Shown piece after piece: positions 17,299 through 26,258 of a DNA stretch of 64,000 nucleotides. Numbering within the stretch: the stretch's first letter is position 1; each line of letters starts with the position of its first letter. Origin of the DNA: Bacteroidota bacterium. GTDB lineage: Bacteria > Bacteroidota > Bacteroidia > Bacteroidales > UBA10428. The notes under the pieces are model-generated. The model searched no databases, was not told the origin of the DNA, and saw only the letters and a program-made list of their open reading frames with translations. The position numbers were made by a program, and so were the translations under genes. The stretch spans positions 806,001 through 870,000 of the forward strand of contig CP065006.1 in the NCBI GenBank assembly GCA_016699695.1, written 5' to 3'.

Positions 17299-18246
17299 AT
17301 GCAAACTCCAATTATTTTCTGGGTACTTTTTAATGTTTTTGTTTTTCTTATGCTCGCCTTGGACTTGGGCGTATTCAATCGAAAAAATCATGTTGTAAGC
17401 CTCAGGGAATCCCTTACCTGGACTTTTGTTTGGATTTCCCTTGCACTAATCTTTAATGCGATTATCTATTTCTGGCGTGGACCCCAGCAAGCCCTGGAGT
17501 TTTTTACCGGCTACCTGATAGAAAAAGCGCTGAGCGTTGACAATATTTTTGTGTTTATCATGATTTTTACCTATTTCCATATCCCTTCGAAATACCAGCA
17601 TCGTGTACTTTTTTGGGGAATCCTGGGAGCCCTGGTACTTCGTGTAATCTTTATCTTTGCTGGCGTTGCGCTGATTGAAAAATTCCATGTCACTATCTAT
17701 GTTTTTGGTGCACTGTTGATTTATACAGGTTATAAAATGTTTACTCAGCACGGAGAGCCTATCAACCCCGAACACAACCGGCTGCTGAAGTTTGTAAAAA
17801 AACACCTACCTGTTACTCATGAGTTACACGATGGAAAATTTTTCGTGAAACAACAAGGGAAACGCTTTGCTACTCCCCTTTTTCTGGTACTGATTATTAT
17901 CGAAACCTCTGACCTGATTTTTGCTGTTGACAGCATTCCAGCAATATTGGCCATCACACGCGATCCTTTTATCGTTTACACTTCCAATGTGTTTGCCATT
18001 TTAGGCTTAAGGTCGCTCTATTTTGCGCTTGCCGGCGTAGTGCATCGTTTCTGGCTTTTAAGTTACGGACTGGCAGTAGTATTGGTTTATGTGGGTATAA
18101 AAATGCTTCTGGTCGATGTGTACAAAATACCTATTGCATGGTCCTTACTATTTATTGCTATCGTACTTACTGCCAGCATTGTAATCTCACTTAAAATTCA
18201 GCCCAGGGAAAAGGCCTCAGATTCAGAGGTACCAAAGGCAGTTTAA
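17299..18246 (+). CDS. TerC/Alx family membrane protein
   Basis: A 315-aa protein with eight or nine hydrophobic segments and the TerC signatures: MLALDLGVFNRKNH near residue 14, GYLIEKALSVDNIFVF (family aspartate) near 70, and ETSDLIFAVDSIPAILAIT near 203. The paired acidic motifs in membrane helices are thought to carry a metal ion; the E. coli relatives Alx and MntP-like proteins act in manganese export, and others are linked to tellurite resistance. The length and the presence of the N-terminal FWVLFNVFVF stretch fit the Alx type. It is a single-gene unit as far as I can tell; substrate Mn(II) is an inference from family. Confidence 0.85.
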   Translation: MQTPIIFWVLFNVFVFLMLALDLGVFNRKNHVVSLRESLTWTFVWISLALIFNAIIYFWRGPQQALEFFTGYLIEKALSVDNIFVFIMIFTYFHIPSKYQHRVLFWGILGALVLRVIFIFAGVALIEKFHVTIYVFGALLIYTGYKMFTQHGEPINPEHNRLLKFVKKHLPVTHELHDGKFFVKQQGKRFATPLFLVLIIIETSDLIFAVDSIPAILAITRDPFIVYTSNVFAILGLRSLYFALAGVVHRFWLLSYGLAVVLVYVGIKMLLVDVYKIPIAWSLLFIAIVLTASIVISLKIQPREKASDSEVPKAV

Positions 18247-18327
18247 GGTTTTTAGTTTGAAGTGCAGATTTAACTGAAATAGGCGGATTTAAAGCACAAA
18301 AGCTAAAAAAGACAGTGACGTTTGCTT

Positions 18328-18356
18328 TCGCAGCAATTGTTTTATAAACGCTGCGA
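18328..18356. terminator. Hairpin between convergent genes
   Basis: TCGCAGC (18328-18334) and GCTGCGA (18350-18356) are perfectly complementary across a 15-nt loop. It lies between the TerC gene and the convergent esterase gene. There is no strong T tract, so it may be a weak terminator or a 3'-end stabiliser. Confidence 0.4.
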
Positions 18357-18388
18357 TTTAAAGCAACTAAAGAGATAGAGGGTTTATT

Positions 18389-19222
18389 TTACCTTTTTCC
18401 AAACAATAAAATCAATGCCTCCGGAAGTCGGGCATGCCAGTCACGTTCGCTGTGCGTGGCAAGGGGATCAAAGACTACAAAGAAATCGGTTTGCTGATGG
18501 TATCCACTTTCTTCCAGATTCAGAACCATTAAATCAAGTCCGGGCTTCAGCAGGCTGTCCACTCCATGACCACCCATATCGAAATAAGCCATCATGAACC
18601 TTTTTTCATTGGTGTCAGCCTTAACACGATGGGCAAGATTTACCAAGCCCTGATTGGGATAATCAATAAAGGCTGGCGACATGCAAATGGCTTTAGAAAA
18701 AACATCGTTGTGCTCCCAAAGAAGCTCAAAAGCAATGGCCCCGCCGGCCGACGATCCGCCTGTAAATGTGGATTCTCTGCCTGAACTGGTATGGTAAACC
18801 GAATCGATAAAAGATTTTAGCAGGCCTGTCATCCAACTTGTATAATAAGGCACCAGACTGGTCATGTATTCAGCAGTTCGTTGTGGAGAATTGTAAATAC
18901 CCACCAAAATAAAGGGTTCTATCAAACTAGCACGAATCAAACTGTCTGCCACTTCATCGAAGTGCCAGTCGTAACCAAAGCTGGATGTTTTCGGGTCAAC
19001 CAGGTTTTGTCCGTCTTGCATATACAAAACCGGATAAGCGCGATACGAACTGTCGGTATATCCAGGAGGCAACCAAACAATTACAGTCCTGTCCGAAATG
19101 GAGTCGGAACCAGGCATTTGATGGTATCGCACCTCGCCGGTGATACCCTGGCTGCTTTCCTGCGAGAAAACAAAAAGTGGCAGCCATAAAATAAGAAACA
19201 GGTTTGTAACGAATAACTTCAT
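18389..19222 (-). CDS. Exported alpha/beta-hydrolase, esterase (Fes/EstD-like)
   Basis: A 277-aa exported hydrolase. It has a signal peptide (LFVTNLFLILWLPLFVFSQ), then VIVWLPPGYTDSSYRAYPVL and LYMQDGQN, typical of the putative esterase family (esterase D, feruloyl and enterobactin esterases). The nucleophile is in GGSSAGGAIAFELLW (GxSxG, Ser near residue 163). The last part, THSERDWHARLPEALILLF, carries the likely catalytic histidine and matches the family ending. The open frame extends to 19240, but ATG 19222 begins the signal peptide properly. Its substrate could be a carbohydrate ester or siderophore ester; the neighbours give no hint. Confidence 0.8.
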   Translation of the reverse strand: MKLFVTNLFLILWLPLFVFSQESSQGITGEVRYHQMPGSDSISDRTVIVWLPPGYTDSSYRAYPVLYMQDGQNLVDPKTSSFGYDWHFDEVADSLIRASLIEPFILVGIYNSPQRTAEYMTSLVPYYTSWMTGLLKSFIDSVYHTSSGRESTFTGGSSAGGAIAFELLWEHNDVFSKAICMSPAFIDYPNQGLVNLAHRVKADTNEKRFMMAYFDMGGHGVDSLLKPGLDLMVLNLEESGYHQQTDFFVVFDPLATHSERDWHARLPEALILLFGKR

Positions 19223-19323
19223 AAGAAAAATAACTCTCATTACGAATTTACAAATTATAATTGCATAACCAAACCGGAGCGGTAAATGCCCCGTTCAATC
19301 TAATTTCTGAACTTACAACTTAT

Positions 19324-20217
19324 ATGTGGTTAATTCTTTCCTTCTTCTCCAGCATCTTTTTGGGCAGCTACGACTTATTGAAAAAATGGTCGTTAAGGGA
19401 CAATGCTTTTATTCCTGTGCTTTTTCTGGCTACACTTACCGGAGCAATCGTTTTTACTCTGTTTGTTTTATGCTCGCACTTTCGGGTATTCGATGCCTCT
19501 AACCTGTTTTATGTTCCACCTGTTCCCCCGGAACAGCATGCCCTGTTTTTTCTAAAAGCTCTTATTGTGGGCATCTCGTGGTACCTTTCTTTTATGGCTC
19601 TTACCTATTTGCCCATCACCATTGTTGTACCCATCAGGGTTACCGGACCCTTTTGGGTGCTAATCGGTTCAATGATCATTTTTCAAGAGCGCTTTAATTC
19701 TCTGCAATGGGTGGGGATTATTACGGTGCTGGCGTTTTTTTACATTTTCTCTCTTGCAGGGCAGAAAGAGGGAATACGCTTTGTTAGAAACAAATGGATT
19801 TATGCCATCGTGGGCGCTACCATTCTGGGTGCCGTATCGGGTTTGTTCGACAAGCACCTTCTGATGCATTATAACCGGATGGCAGTGCAAGCATGGTTCT
19901 CGATTTACATGGTGGTTATCATGCTGCCTTTTCTTTTACTACTTTGGTATCCACGGAGAAAAGAATTGCCCCGGTTTCGATGGCGCCTGAGTATACCGGC
20001 CATAGGATTGGTATTAGCTACTGCCGATTTTTTGTATTTTATGGCTCTCAGCGATCCGGATTCGCTAATTGGCATTGTATCGCTGGTGCGGCGCAGCAGT
20101 GTAGTGCTTTCTTTTAGCCTGGGAGCTCTGATTTTTAAAGAAGGTAACCTTCGAAAAAAAGCCTTTGCACTTGCTGGCATATTGGTGGGTATGGTATTGT
20201 TAATCACTGGTTCCTAG
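19324..20217 (+). CDS. EamA-family (DMT) transporter
   Basis: A 297-aa membrane protein with ten hydrophobic helices arranged as two EamA halves. The first half ends with PIRVTGPFWVLIGSMIIFQE, whose P..W...G....E pattern is typical of drug/metabolite transporters; the second half has the parallel VSLVRRSSVVLSFSLGALIFKE. WLILSFFSSIFLGSYDLLKK marks helix 1 and argues for ATG 19324 rather than a TTG at 19261. The substrate is unknown; family members export metabolites or amino acids. The gene is divergent from the esterase and precedes the large T9SS-sorted protein by 68 bp. Confidence 0.82.
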   Translation: MWLILSFFSSIFLGSYDLLKKWSLRDNAFIPVLFLATLTGAIVFTLFVLCSHFRVFDASNLFYVPPVPPEQHALFFLKALIVGISWYLSFMALTYLPITIVVPIRVTGPFWVLIGSMIIFQERFNSLQWVGIITVLAFFYIFSLAGQKEGIRFVRNKWIYAIVGATILGAVSGLFDKHLLMHYNRMAVQAWFSIYMVVIMLPFLLLLWYPRRKELPRFRWRLSIPAIGLVLATADFLYFMALSDPDSLIGIVSLVRRSSVVLSFSLGALIFKEGNLRKKAFALAGILVGMVLLITGS

Positions 20218-20285
20218 TTGGAACCCTCTCTGCTTCTGTTGATAATAAATTCATCCATGCTATCAATATTTTGTATTTTTAGGCC

Positions 20286-23200
20286 GTGAAGAAAATTGCA
20301 TTCTATATCTCTTGTTTTTTATTATCAGGAAGTTATTCAGGCGCTTATAGCCAATGCGACGACCTAAGAGGTGGTTTCGTTTCCAGTAGTGATACCACCC
20401 GTTGCATTGGCGAGCACACTAACCTCCTTCTCAGCAATTATGTTGGAGGTATCACCTGGGAATATTCTGAAACTGGCATCGAACCCTATAGTGTAATAAG
20501 TGGTGTAACAACTCCGGAAACTACCGTGTTTCCGACAGTAGATACTTATTACCGTGCCAAACTTAAAAGAGATGGTTGTGCCGATTCAATTTCAACTACT
20601 TTATTAATCGATGTATTAAATTCAGGGCTTACTGCTGTAGGGCAATCCAATGCTGCATGCGGTAAAATACTCTCGTTGAATGCGGAAACACCTTCCGGTT
20701 CCTGGTCATTCAAATCAGGCCCAAATTCAAATGTAATGTTCTCCAACCCACTTACCGATCCTGATCAAAATGTAGAAGTAGACACATTTGGCTTATACAT
20801 TTTTGCATGGAATGTTTTAGGAGGTGCATGTGCAGCAGTGAATGTAACCAATTACGAACAAAACACAGCCCAGGCCAACAACAATCTGGAGCACTGCTGG
20901 TTGGCTTCTAAGCAATTTCCGCTTGAAGCAAGCCTTTCAAGGGCAGGTGCTACCGGCACATGGTCGGCGGTGGTGCCAAGTACATTGGCATTTACCGATG
21001 AAAACGACCCTAACACCTTGGTCACTCCAATAAATGTAGGTACTTATCAGGCTCGTTGGACCGAAACATATGGGGCGTGTATCGACGATACAGTAATTTT
21101 CCTTACAATGCAAAGGCAACCTGTGGCTTTACCTTCAATCCCTGCTCCGGTTTGCGATAGCATTCTCGTCTTATCTGCCACCGATACATGGGGCAATACC
21201 AACATCTGGAGGCAGCAAAGTGGTTCAGGCTTGCTGATTTTTAGCGACAGTACCTCTTTGTCTACTCAGGTAGAAGCCAGCAATTATGGTGCTTACTCTG
21301 TGCAACTGTTTTGTCAAAACTTTTTTTGTGAAGACGACTCCCTGATAACCCTCTCCTTTATAGAGCAACCACTGGCCAATGCCATTCCCACACCCGATAA
21401 TTGCGGCGAAACAGCTCAATTGAATGCAAATCCATCGGTTGGTGAGGGTTGGTGGAATTGGATTACTGGCGTTGGCACTGCGGTTATTGCCGACAGCACT
21501 ATCAGTAGTACTAATGTTGTCATTGATAATAATTATGGGCCATACACCTTCGCTTGGAACGAAAACAACAATGGCTGTACAGACAGCGACACCATCAGTT
21601 TTACATTCTTCGAGCAACCTGTGAGCAATGCCGGAGCACCCGATAGCCTGTGCAGCCTCAGCACCACCCTGGCCGCTACTCCCTCGGCAGGCACAGGAGA
21701 ATGGAGACAGGTTGATTTAAGCCCCGGTCATCAGGTAAACTTTACTTTCCCCAGCCTATACAACACAACTGCAAATGCCAGCGACTTTGGCGTGTATACC
21801 CTTCAATGGAAAGAAGTCAACGCCATATGCGCAGATAGCGCCCAGATTGAACTTAGTTTCTTCAGAAAACCCAATGCCAACGCAGGCTTCGGCGGCGATA
21901 CCTGCGGTTTGAACTTTAATCTTAAAGCCATTCCAAGCATAGCAGGTTCTGACGGATTCTGGTTCAAGCAAACAGGTCCGGGCACAGCTAATTTTACCCC
22001 TGATGATAGCACCCATAGCCTTGCTACCGTTACAGAGGTTGGCGATTACATGTTTAAATGGAAAGAAAACAATGCACTCTGCGAGGACTCTGCTTTTGTA
22101 GAAGTAACTTTCATTGAAAAACCTCTGTCAGATGCAGGTGAAGGTGGCAACGCATGCGGATTATCGTATCAGCTACAGGCAACACCCTCTGCTGACAATG
22201 CATTCTGGTTTGTGGCAACCGGACCAGACGGAGCTGTATTTCAACCTTCGGAGCAGCAGGCAAATGCCAATTTGGTTGTGGCTGACACAGGAATCTATCA
22301 GCTCACCTGGCGGGTCGACAATGGATCTTGTTCAACAGATTCCAGCATTACTGTGCATTTTTTCGAAATACCGGTAGTGGAAATAATGCCTGACGATAGC
22401 ATTTGCGGCAATAGCACCCTGCTTACCTCCACTCAATCGATTGGCACAGGCACCTGGAGCCAGTTAAGCGGCACAGGCCAGTCTACTTTTACAGATTTTA
22501 TTGCGGAAAGCACAAATGTTCAGGTAAATTCTTTTGGAAGCTATGTATTTCAGCGCAATGCCTTTAACGGTGTATGTGCCGATAGTGAAACCGTTGCTAT
22601 AAGATTCCTTGAAGCACCCACAGCCAATGCAGGTACCTACAACTCCAACCAGTTATGTGGGTTCAGTTTTCGGCTTAATGCCACACCTTCGTCCGGCACC
22701 GGAAACTGGAGCCTAACTGCCGGAGCAGATGGAGCACAGTTTATACCCGATAACATTGCTCCTGATGCTGAATTTATCGCAGCCGAAGCCGGAAATTATT
22801 CCCTTCTTTGGACTGAAAGAAATGAAATATGCGAGGATACTGCCAATCTGATTATCGAACTCATTCTTAACCCAGTGGCCGATGCAGGGCCCGATCAGGA
22901 GCTCGACAATGAATTCGAAACTCAGCTCGATGCCACTCCTCTTCTGCCCAACGAGCAAGGTGCCTGGACCAGCCTGGGTGCAAATGCAATTTTTGGCAAC
23001 AACAACCAGCCAAATACGGAGGTAAGTGGTTTGGTACTTGGGCAAAACTTTCTGGCATGGAGCATCGACAATGGTTTATGTTCCGATGCCGATACCATGC
23101 TCGTGATGGTGTATGACATTTTTATTCCTGATGTGATTACACCTAACGATGACGGCGAAAACGATTATTTTGTAATAAGGGGCGTGGACGAGGTGTCGCA

Positions 23201-23378
23201 AGTAGAGCTTTCGATTTTCAATCGATGGGGTTTGGAAGTTTTTTCAGATGGTAATTATAACAATTCCTGGAACGGAGTCAACAAATCGGGTGCAGAGCTC
23301 ACTAACGATACCTACTTTTATGTAGCTACAATCGATAAGTCGAGAGTGTTGAAAGGTTTTGTGATAATCAAACGATAA
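20286..23378 (+). CDS. Large repeat-containing surface protein with T9SS type B (gliding-type) C-terminal domain
   Basis: A 1030-aa exported protein starting at GTG 20286 with a signal peptide (KIAFYISCFLLSGSYSGAYS). Residues of about 110-940 consist of roughly nine to ten beta-rich repeats of 80-90 residues. Each carries a C-G or C-S followed by an L-A-T-P-S-x-G-x-W-like strand, a V-x-x-x-G-x-Y-x-F-x-W strand and then C-x-D-S; most repeats so have two cysteines, suggesting one disulfide each. The last 85 residues (DVITPNDDGENDYFVI, LSIFNRWGLEVF, NDTYFYVATI) form a CHU_C type B sorting domain. The stop codon abuts the start of the PorP/SprF gene, which is the usual partner for such cargo. Probably a cell-surface adhesin. 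Confidence 0.85.
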   Translation: MKKIAFYISCFLLSGSYSGAYSQCDDLRGGFVSSSDTTRCIGEHTNLLLSNYVGGITWEYSETGIEPYSVISGVTTPETTVFPTVDTYYRAKLKRDGCADSISTTLLIDVLNSGLTAVGQSNAACGKILSLNAETPSGSWSFKSGPNSNVMFSNPLTDPDQNVEVDTFGLYIFAWNVLGGACAAVNVTNYEQNTAQANNNLEHCWLASKQFPLEASLSRAGATGTWSAVVPSTLAFTDENDPNTLVTPINVGTYQARWTETYGACIDDTVIFLTMQRQPVALPSIPAPVCDSILVLSATDTWGNTNIWRQQSGSGLLIFSDSTSLSTQVEASNYGAYSVQLFCQNFFCEDDSLITLSFIEQPLANAIPTPDNCGETAQLNANPSVGEGWWNWITGVGTAVIADSTISSTNVVIDNNYGPYTFAWNENNNGCTDSDTISFTFFEQPVSNAGAPDSLCSLSTTLAATPSAGTGEWRQVDLSPGHQVNFTFPSLYNTTANASDFGVYTLQWKEVNAICADSAQIELSFFRKPNANAGFGGDTCGLNFNLKAIPSIAGSDGFWFKQTGPGTANFTPDDSTHSLATVTEVGDYMFKWKENNALCEDSAFVEVTFIEKPLSDAGEGGNACGLSYQLQATPSADNAFWFVATGPDGAVFQPSEQQANANLVVADTGIYQLTWRVDNGSCSTDSSITVHFFEIPVVEIMPDDSICGNSTLLTSTQSIGTGTWSQLSGTGQSTFTDFIAESTNVQVNSFGSYVFQRNAFNGVCADSETVAIRFLEAPTANAGTYNSNQLCGFSFRLNATPSSGTGNWSLTAGADGAQFIPDNIAPDAEFIAAEAGNYSLLWTERNEICEDTANLIIELILNPVADAGPDQELDNEFETQLDATPLLPNEQGAWTSLGANAIFGNNNQPNTEVSGLVLGQNFLAWSIDNGLCSDADTMLVMVYDIFIPDVITPNDDGENDYFVIRGVDEVSQVELSIFNRWGLEVFSDGNYNNSWNGVNKSGAELTNDTYFYVATIDKSRVLKGFVIIKR

Positions 23379-24299
23379 ATGCAAAAAAAGCTGCTTACCA
23401 TATTATTTTTCATGGCACCACTGGTGGTTTATGGCCAGCTGCATAGCTTATCGAACCAGTATATTGTAAATGGCCTGGCGATTAATCCGGCCTATTCGGG
23501 TGCCGATGGGGCTCTGAGTGCTACCCTGATGTACCGAAATCAATGGACTGGTTTTACCGGTGCCCCAAAAACCATTACCGCTGCTTTGCATGCACCACTG
23601 CGAAACGAAAGGGTTGGACTGGGTCTAATGGTAGTGAACGATCAGATTGGCGTGAACAACCAAACCACCGTAATGGCCAATTATGCCTATATCATTGAGA
23701 TGGGCGACGGTAAACTGGCTTTTGGATTCGGGCTTGGTATCAGCATGCTCAACGTAAGCTGGGATAAGTTGCAAGCCACCGACGAAAACGATAACGGACT
23801 GAATATTAGTCCGGAAAAACTCACCAATCCGAATTTCAGTGCAGGCTTGTTTTACCATAACAAGGAGTTCTTTGTGGGTTTCTCTACACCAATGTTATTA
23901 AGCTACAGCTACTCAGGTGAGAACGCAACCGACCTGGAACTGAAGAACGATTTTTCGGAATACAATTTCTACCTCACTTCTGGCTACAAACTCGAACTCA
24001 ACAACGACTATACCTTCTTCCCTTCGATCATCATGAAGTTTAACCCAGGTGAAGCTTTTCAGGCCGATGTGAGTGCTCAGTTTATCCTGAGGAACAAGCT
24101 TTGGCTGGGACTCACTTACCGCAGCGTGGATGCATTGGTTGCCATTGTGCAGTTTCAGTTAACCGACCAGTTGCGCCTGGCATATTCATACGACACGGGG
24201 CTTTCGGGCAAATCAAGACAGATGGGAGGCTCGCACGAGATTATGCTCAACTACCTGTTTAACTACAACTCCAAAGTGGTAGGCCCCAAAAGGTTTTAA
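23379..24299 (+). CDS. PorP/SprF family T9SS-associated outer-membrane protein
   Basis: A 306-aa barrel with signal peptide (KLLTILFFMAPLVVYGQ) and the family opening HSLSNQYIVNGLAINPAYSG, in which the NP-A-Y-(S/A)-G motif is diagnostic. Middle strands include MYRNQWTGFTGAPKTI and LMVVNDQIGVNNQT, also typical. PorP/SprF proteins help translocate or attach type B T9SS substrates at the outer membrane; SprF of Flavobacterium is needed for SprB. ATG 23379 directly follows the stop of the 1030-aa protein, so the two genes are a cargo-plus-anchor pair. A second PorP/SprF gene is at 58321-59232. Confidence 0.92.
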   Translation: MQKKLLTILFFMAPLVVYGQLHSLSNQYIVNGLAINPAYSGADGALSATLMYRNQWTGFTGAPKTITAALHAPLRNERVGLGLMVVNDQIGVNNQTTVMANYAYIIEMGDGKLAFGFGLGISMLNVSWDKLQATDENDNGLNISPEKLTNPNFSAGLFYHNKEFFVGFSTPMLLSYSYSGENATDLELKNDFSEYNFYLTSGYKLELNNDYTFFPSIIMKFNPGEAFQADVSAQFILRNKLWLGLTYRSVDALVAIVQFQLTDQLRLAYSYDTGLSGKSRQMGGSHEIMLNYLFNYNSKVVGPKRF

Positions 24300-24372
24300 A
24301 ATTTCTGTATATAGTTTTCGAGTTCCATGGAAACCAGAACAAAATAAATATCTCTAAAGTGTGTTGAATTAG

Positions 24373-25203
24373 ATGAAAACATTTAAATGCCTGAGTCTTG
24401 CTTTGTTGTTCTTTTACTGTGCGCAGCTGCATGGACAAACAAGCGTAATGAGTTTTAATATTCGATTTAACAACCCAAACGACAACGAGAATTGCTGGGA
24501 ATACCGCAAAGAAGAGATCGTAACCATGCTGGAATTTTATCATCCTGATATTTTGGGAATACAGGAAGGGCTCTATGACCAGGTTAGCTTTCTCGACCAA
24601 ATGTTACAAAATTATAGCTATATAGGCGTTGGGCGTGACGATGGAAAAAAACAGGGTGAATTTGCTGCCATTTTCTTTCACAACACAAAATTTGAACTGC
24701 TGGAGACCAAAACCTATTGGCTTTCAGAAACCCCGGACACCATCTCAGTAGGCTGGGATGCATCGATGAAACGCATTGTTACCTATGGGGTATTGAGAGA
24801 TTTCCAATCGATGGATACCTTGTATGTTTTTAATTGCCATTACGACCATATCGGTGAAATAGCCAGAAAAAACTCTTCGGAATTGATACTCAACCTGATT
24901 GAAAAGAAAGAACTGAGGGATAAAAAAATAATTGTAATGGGCGATTTTAACAGTGAGCCGGACTCCTATCCCATTAAGACTTTACAATCAAAACTAAACG
25001 ACTCTTATCAGGCATCTGAGATTCCTGCCTATGGACCACAGGGCACATTTAACGATTTCGATACCAGCATGGTGCCACAAAGAAGAATTGACTACATCTT
25101 TGTAAAAAACATAACCGTAGAAAGTTACCTACACCTCGATGATCGTCGAATAAACAATTTATACCTGTCGGACCATTTACCGGTGATGATTAGGGTGAAA
25201 TAA
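24373..25203 (+). CDS. Exported endonuclease/exonuclease/phosphatase family protein (second copy)
   Basis: A 276-aa protein with signal peptide (CLSLALLFFYCAQLHGQ) and the EEP fold: VMSFNIRFNNPNDNENCW (Asn), ILGIQEGLYDQV (catalytic Glu), NCHYDHIGE (His), VMGDFNSEPDSYPI (Asp-Asn) and LSDHLPVMIRVK at the end. The N-terminal part, with SFNIRF and a YRKEEIV stretch, resembles the sphingomyelinase/Mg-dependent endonuclease-like branch often seen in Bacteroidota polysaccharide or phosphate scavenging loci. It is only distantly similar to the gene at 14137 and does not look like a recent duplicate. No T9SS tail. Confidence 0.85.
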   Translation: MKTFKCLSLALLFFYCAQLHGQTSVMSFNIRFNNPNDNENCWEYRKEEIVTMLEFYHPDILGIQEGLYDQVSFLDQMLQNYSYIGVGRDDGKKQGEFAAIFFHNTKFELLETKTYWLSETPDTISVGWDASMKRIVTYGVLRDFQSMDTLYVFNCHYDHIGEIARKNSSELILNLIEKKELRDKKIIVMGDFNSEPDSYPIKTLQSKLNDSYQASEIPAYGPQGTFNDFDTSMVPQRRIDYIFVKNITVESYLHLDDRRINNLYLSDHLPVMIRVK

Positions 25204-25661
25204 CTTTATTCAGATAAGAGCCATAAAAGAACAATCGGTATTTTCGGTTGGTAACCCAAACCAGCATAGATTTTTAAGAAAAGGGTGAATTATCTTATTT
25301 TGTGAATTTAATTTATGAACTGATCCTATGCTTAAAATTAGATCCAAAATAACAAAACCTAAATCTATTCAAAATAGGATGATAATTACTGGCTAATAAT
25401 AAATCATTTACAACCCAATCGGTTTATTATTGAGGTGCTTAGAATTAAAAATAAATATTTCTTTGCAGAAACAGAAAAATGTCGTTTATTTGAAATGTTT
25501 AATATTGTGATGAAACCTTAAGTCAGTTAAGCACAATAAGATAAGGAACAGAGTTAACTGTATTTAGTTAAGTCGAATATTACCTTACCGAATCGTAAAA
25601 CTAAATATGCGTAAGCCGAAAAGCATAAATTAGAGTAGGCGATAATTCTATATTTAATCAA
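25204..25661. other. AT-rich intergenic region before the split lipoprotein gene
   Basis: 458 bp with no open frame worth reporting. Base composition drops to strongly AT-rich compared with the preceding genes and stays so to about 28.1 kb. Short GTTAA words recur at 25533-25577 (CAGTTAAGC, GTTAACTG, TTAGTTAAG) without forming a clear hairpin. I see no tRNA or transposon end that would explain the boundary. Confidence 0.4.
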
Positions 25662-25999
25662 ATGAAAACCAAACCATTTTATAAGTTCCCAATTCTATTA
25701 GGGCTGGCATTATTATCGATTTTTCAATCATGTGAAAAGGAAAATTCCAGCCAAATAAAAAATGAAGAAGATAATAAAGAAATATCTGATACAGTCATAA
25801 TATATGAGGTGTTAATAATAGAAGAAGCTAACACAGAAAGTATTTTTCTAGGCGAATCATTTATAAAATCCCAGCTAGAGCAAGGTATGCTTAATTGCAT
25901 CGGGACAGGTTTTGATTCAACAGAAAATACACAAGAAATTTCAATACTACAAAGTATACCAAGAGATTCTATATTGAAATTTACCCTTAACGAACAAAG

Positions 26000-26079
26000 T
26001 TTTTTTTTTTTTTCTTCGAAAATTTTAAAAAAAAAAAGGGGGGGGCTTTTCCCCCCAAAAAAAAAAAAAATTTTTTTTT
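26000..26079. repeat. Block of long homopolymer runs
   Basis: In 80 bp there are T14 (26000-26013), A11 (26027-26037), G8 (26038-26045), C6 (26051-26056), A14 (26057-26070) and T9 (26071-26079). Nothing like it occurs elsewhere in the window. The reading frame of the lipoprotein gene stays open through it. It looks like a sequencing or assembly artefact; slipped-strand phase variation is the alternative. Confidence 0.85.
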
Positions 26080-26249
26080 CAGATTTTGTATTAAGTTATA
26101 TTCCTGTAAACTCTCAAATTTCTACTAACCAAAAAAAATCTACTCTGTTTGTAAATCTAAAATATAAAAGGGTTCTGGGTAAAATTCAAATTGACATAGA
26201 GAATAAAGCTTTGAACGATTACCTTACATTTAGATCAAGCTTATTTGAT

Positions 26250-26258
26250 AGTTTGGAT
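26250..26258. repeat. 9-bp target-site duplication, left copy
   Basis: AGTTTGGAT directly precedes the left inverted repeat of the IS element. The identical right copy is at 27549-27557. Confidence 0.8.

Noticed and set aside
20273..20286. Leaderless promoter directly before the 1030-aa protein
   Set aside because: TATTTTTA lies 6 bp before the GTG start, but no -33 TTTG is found at the right distance.
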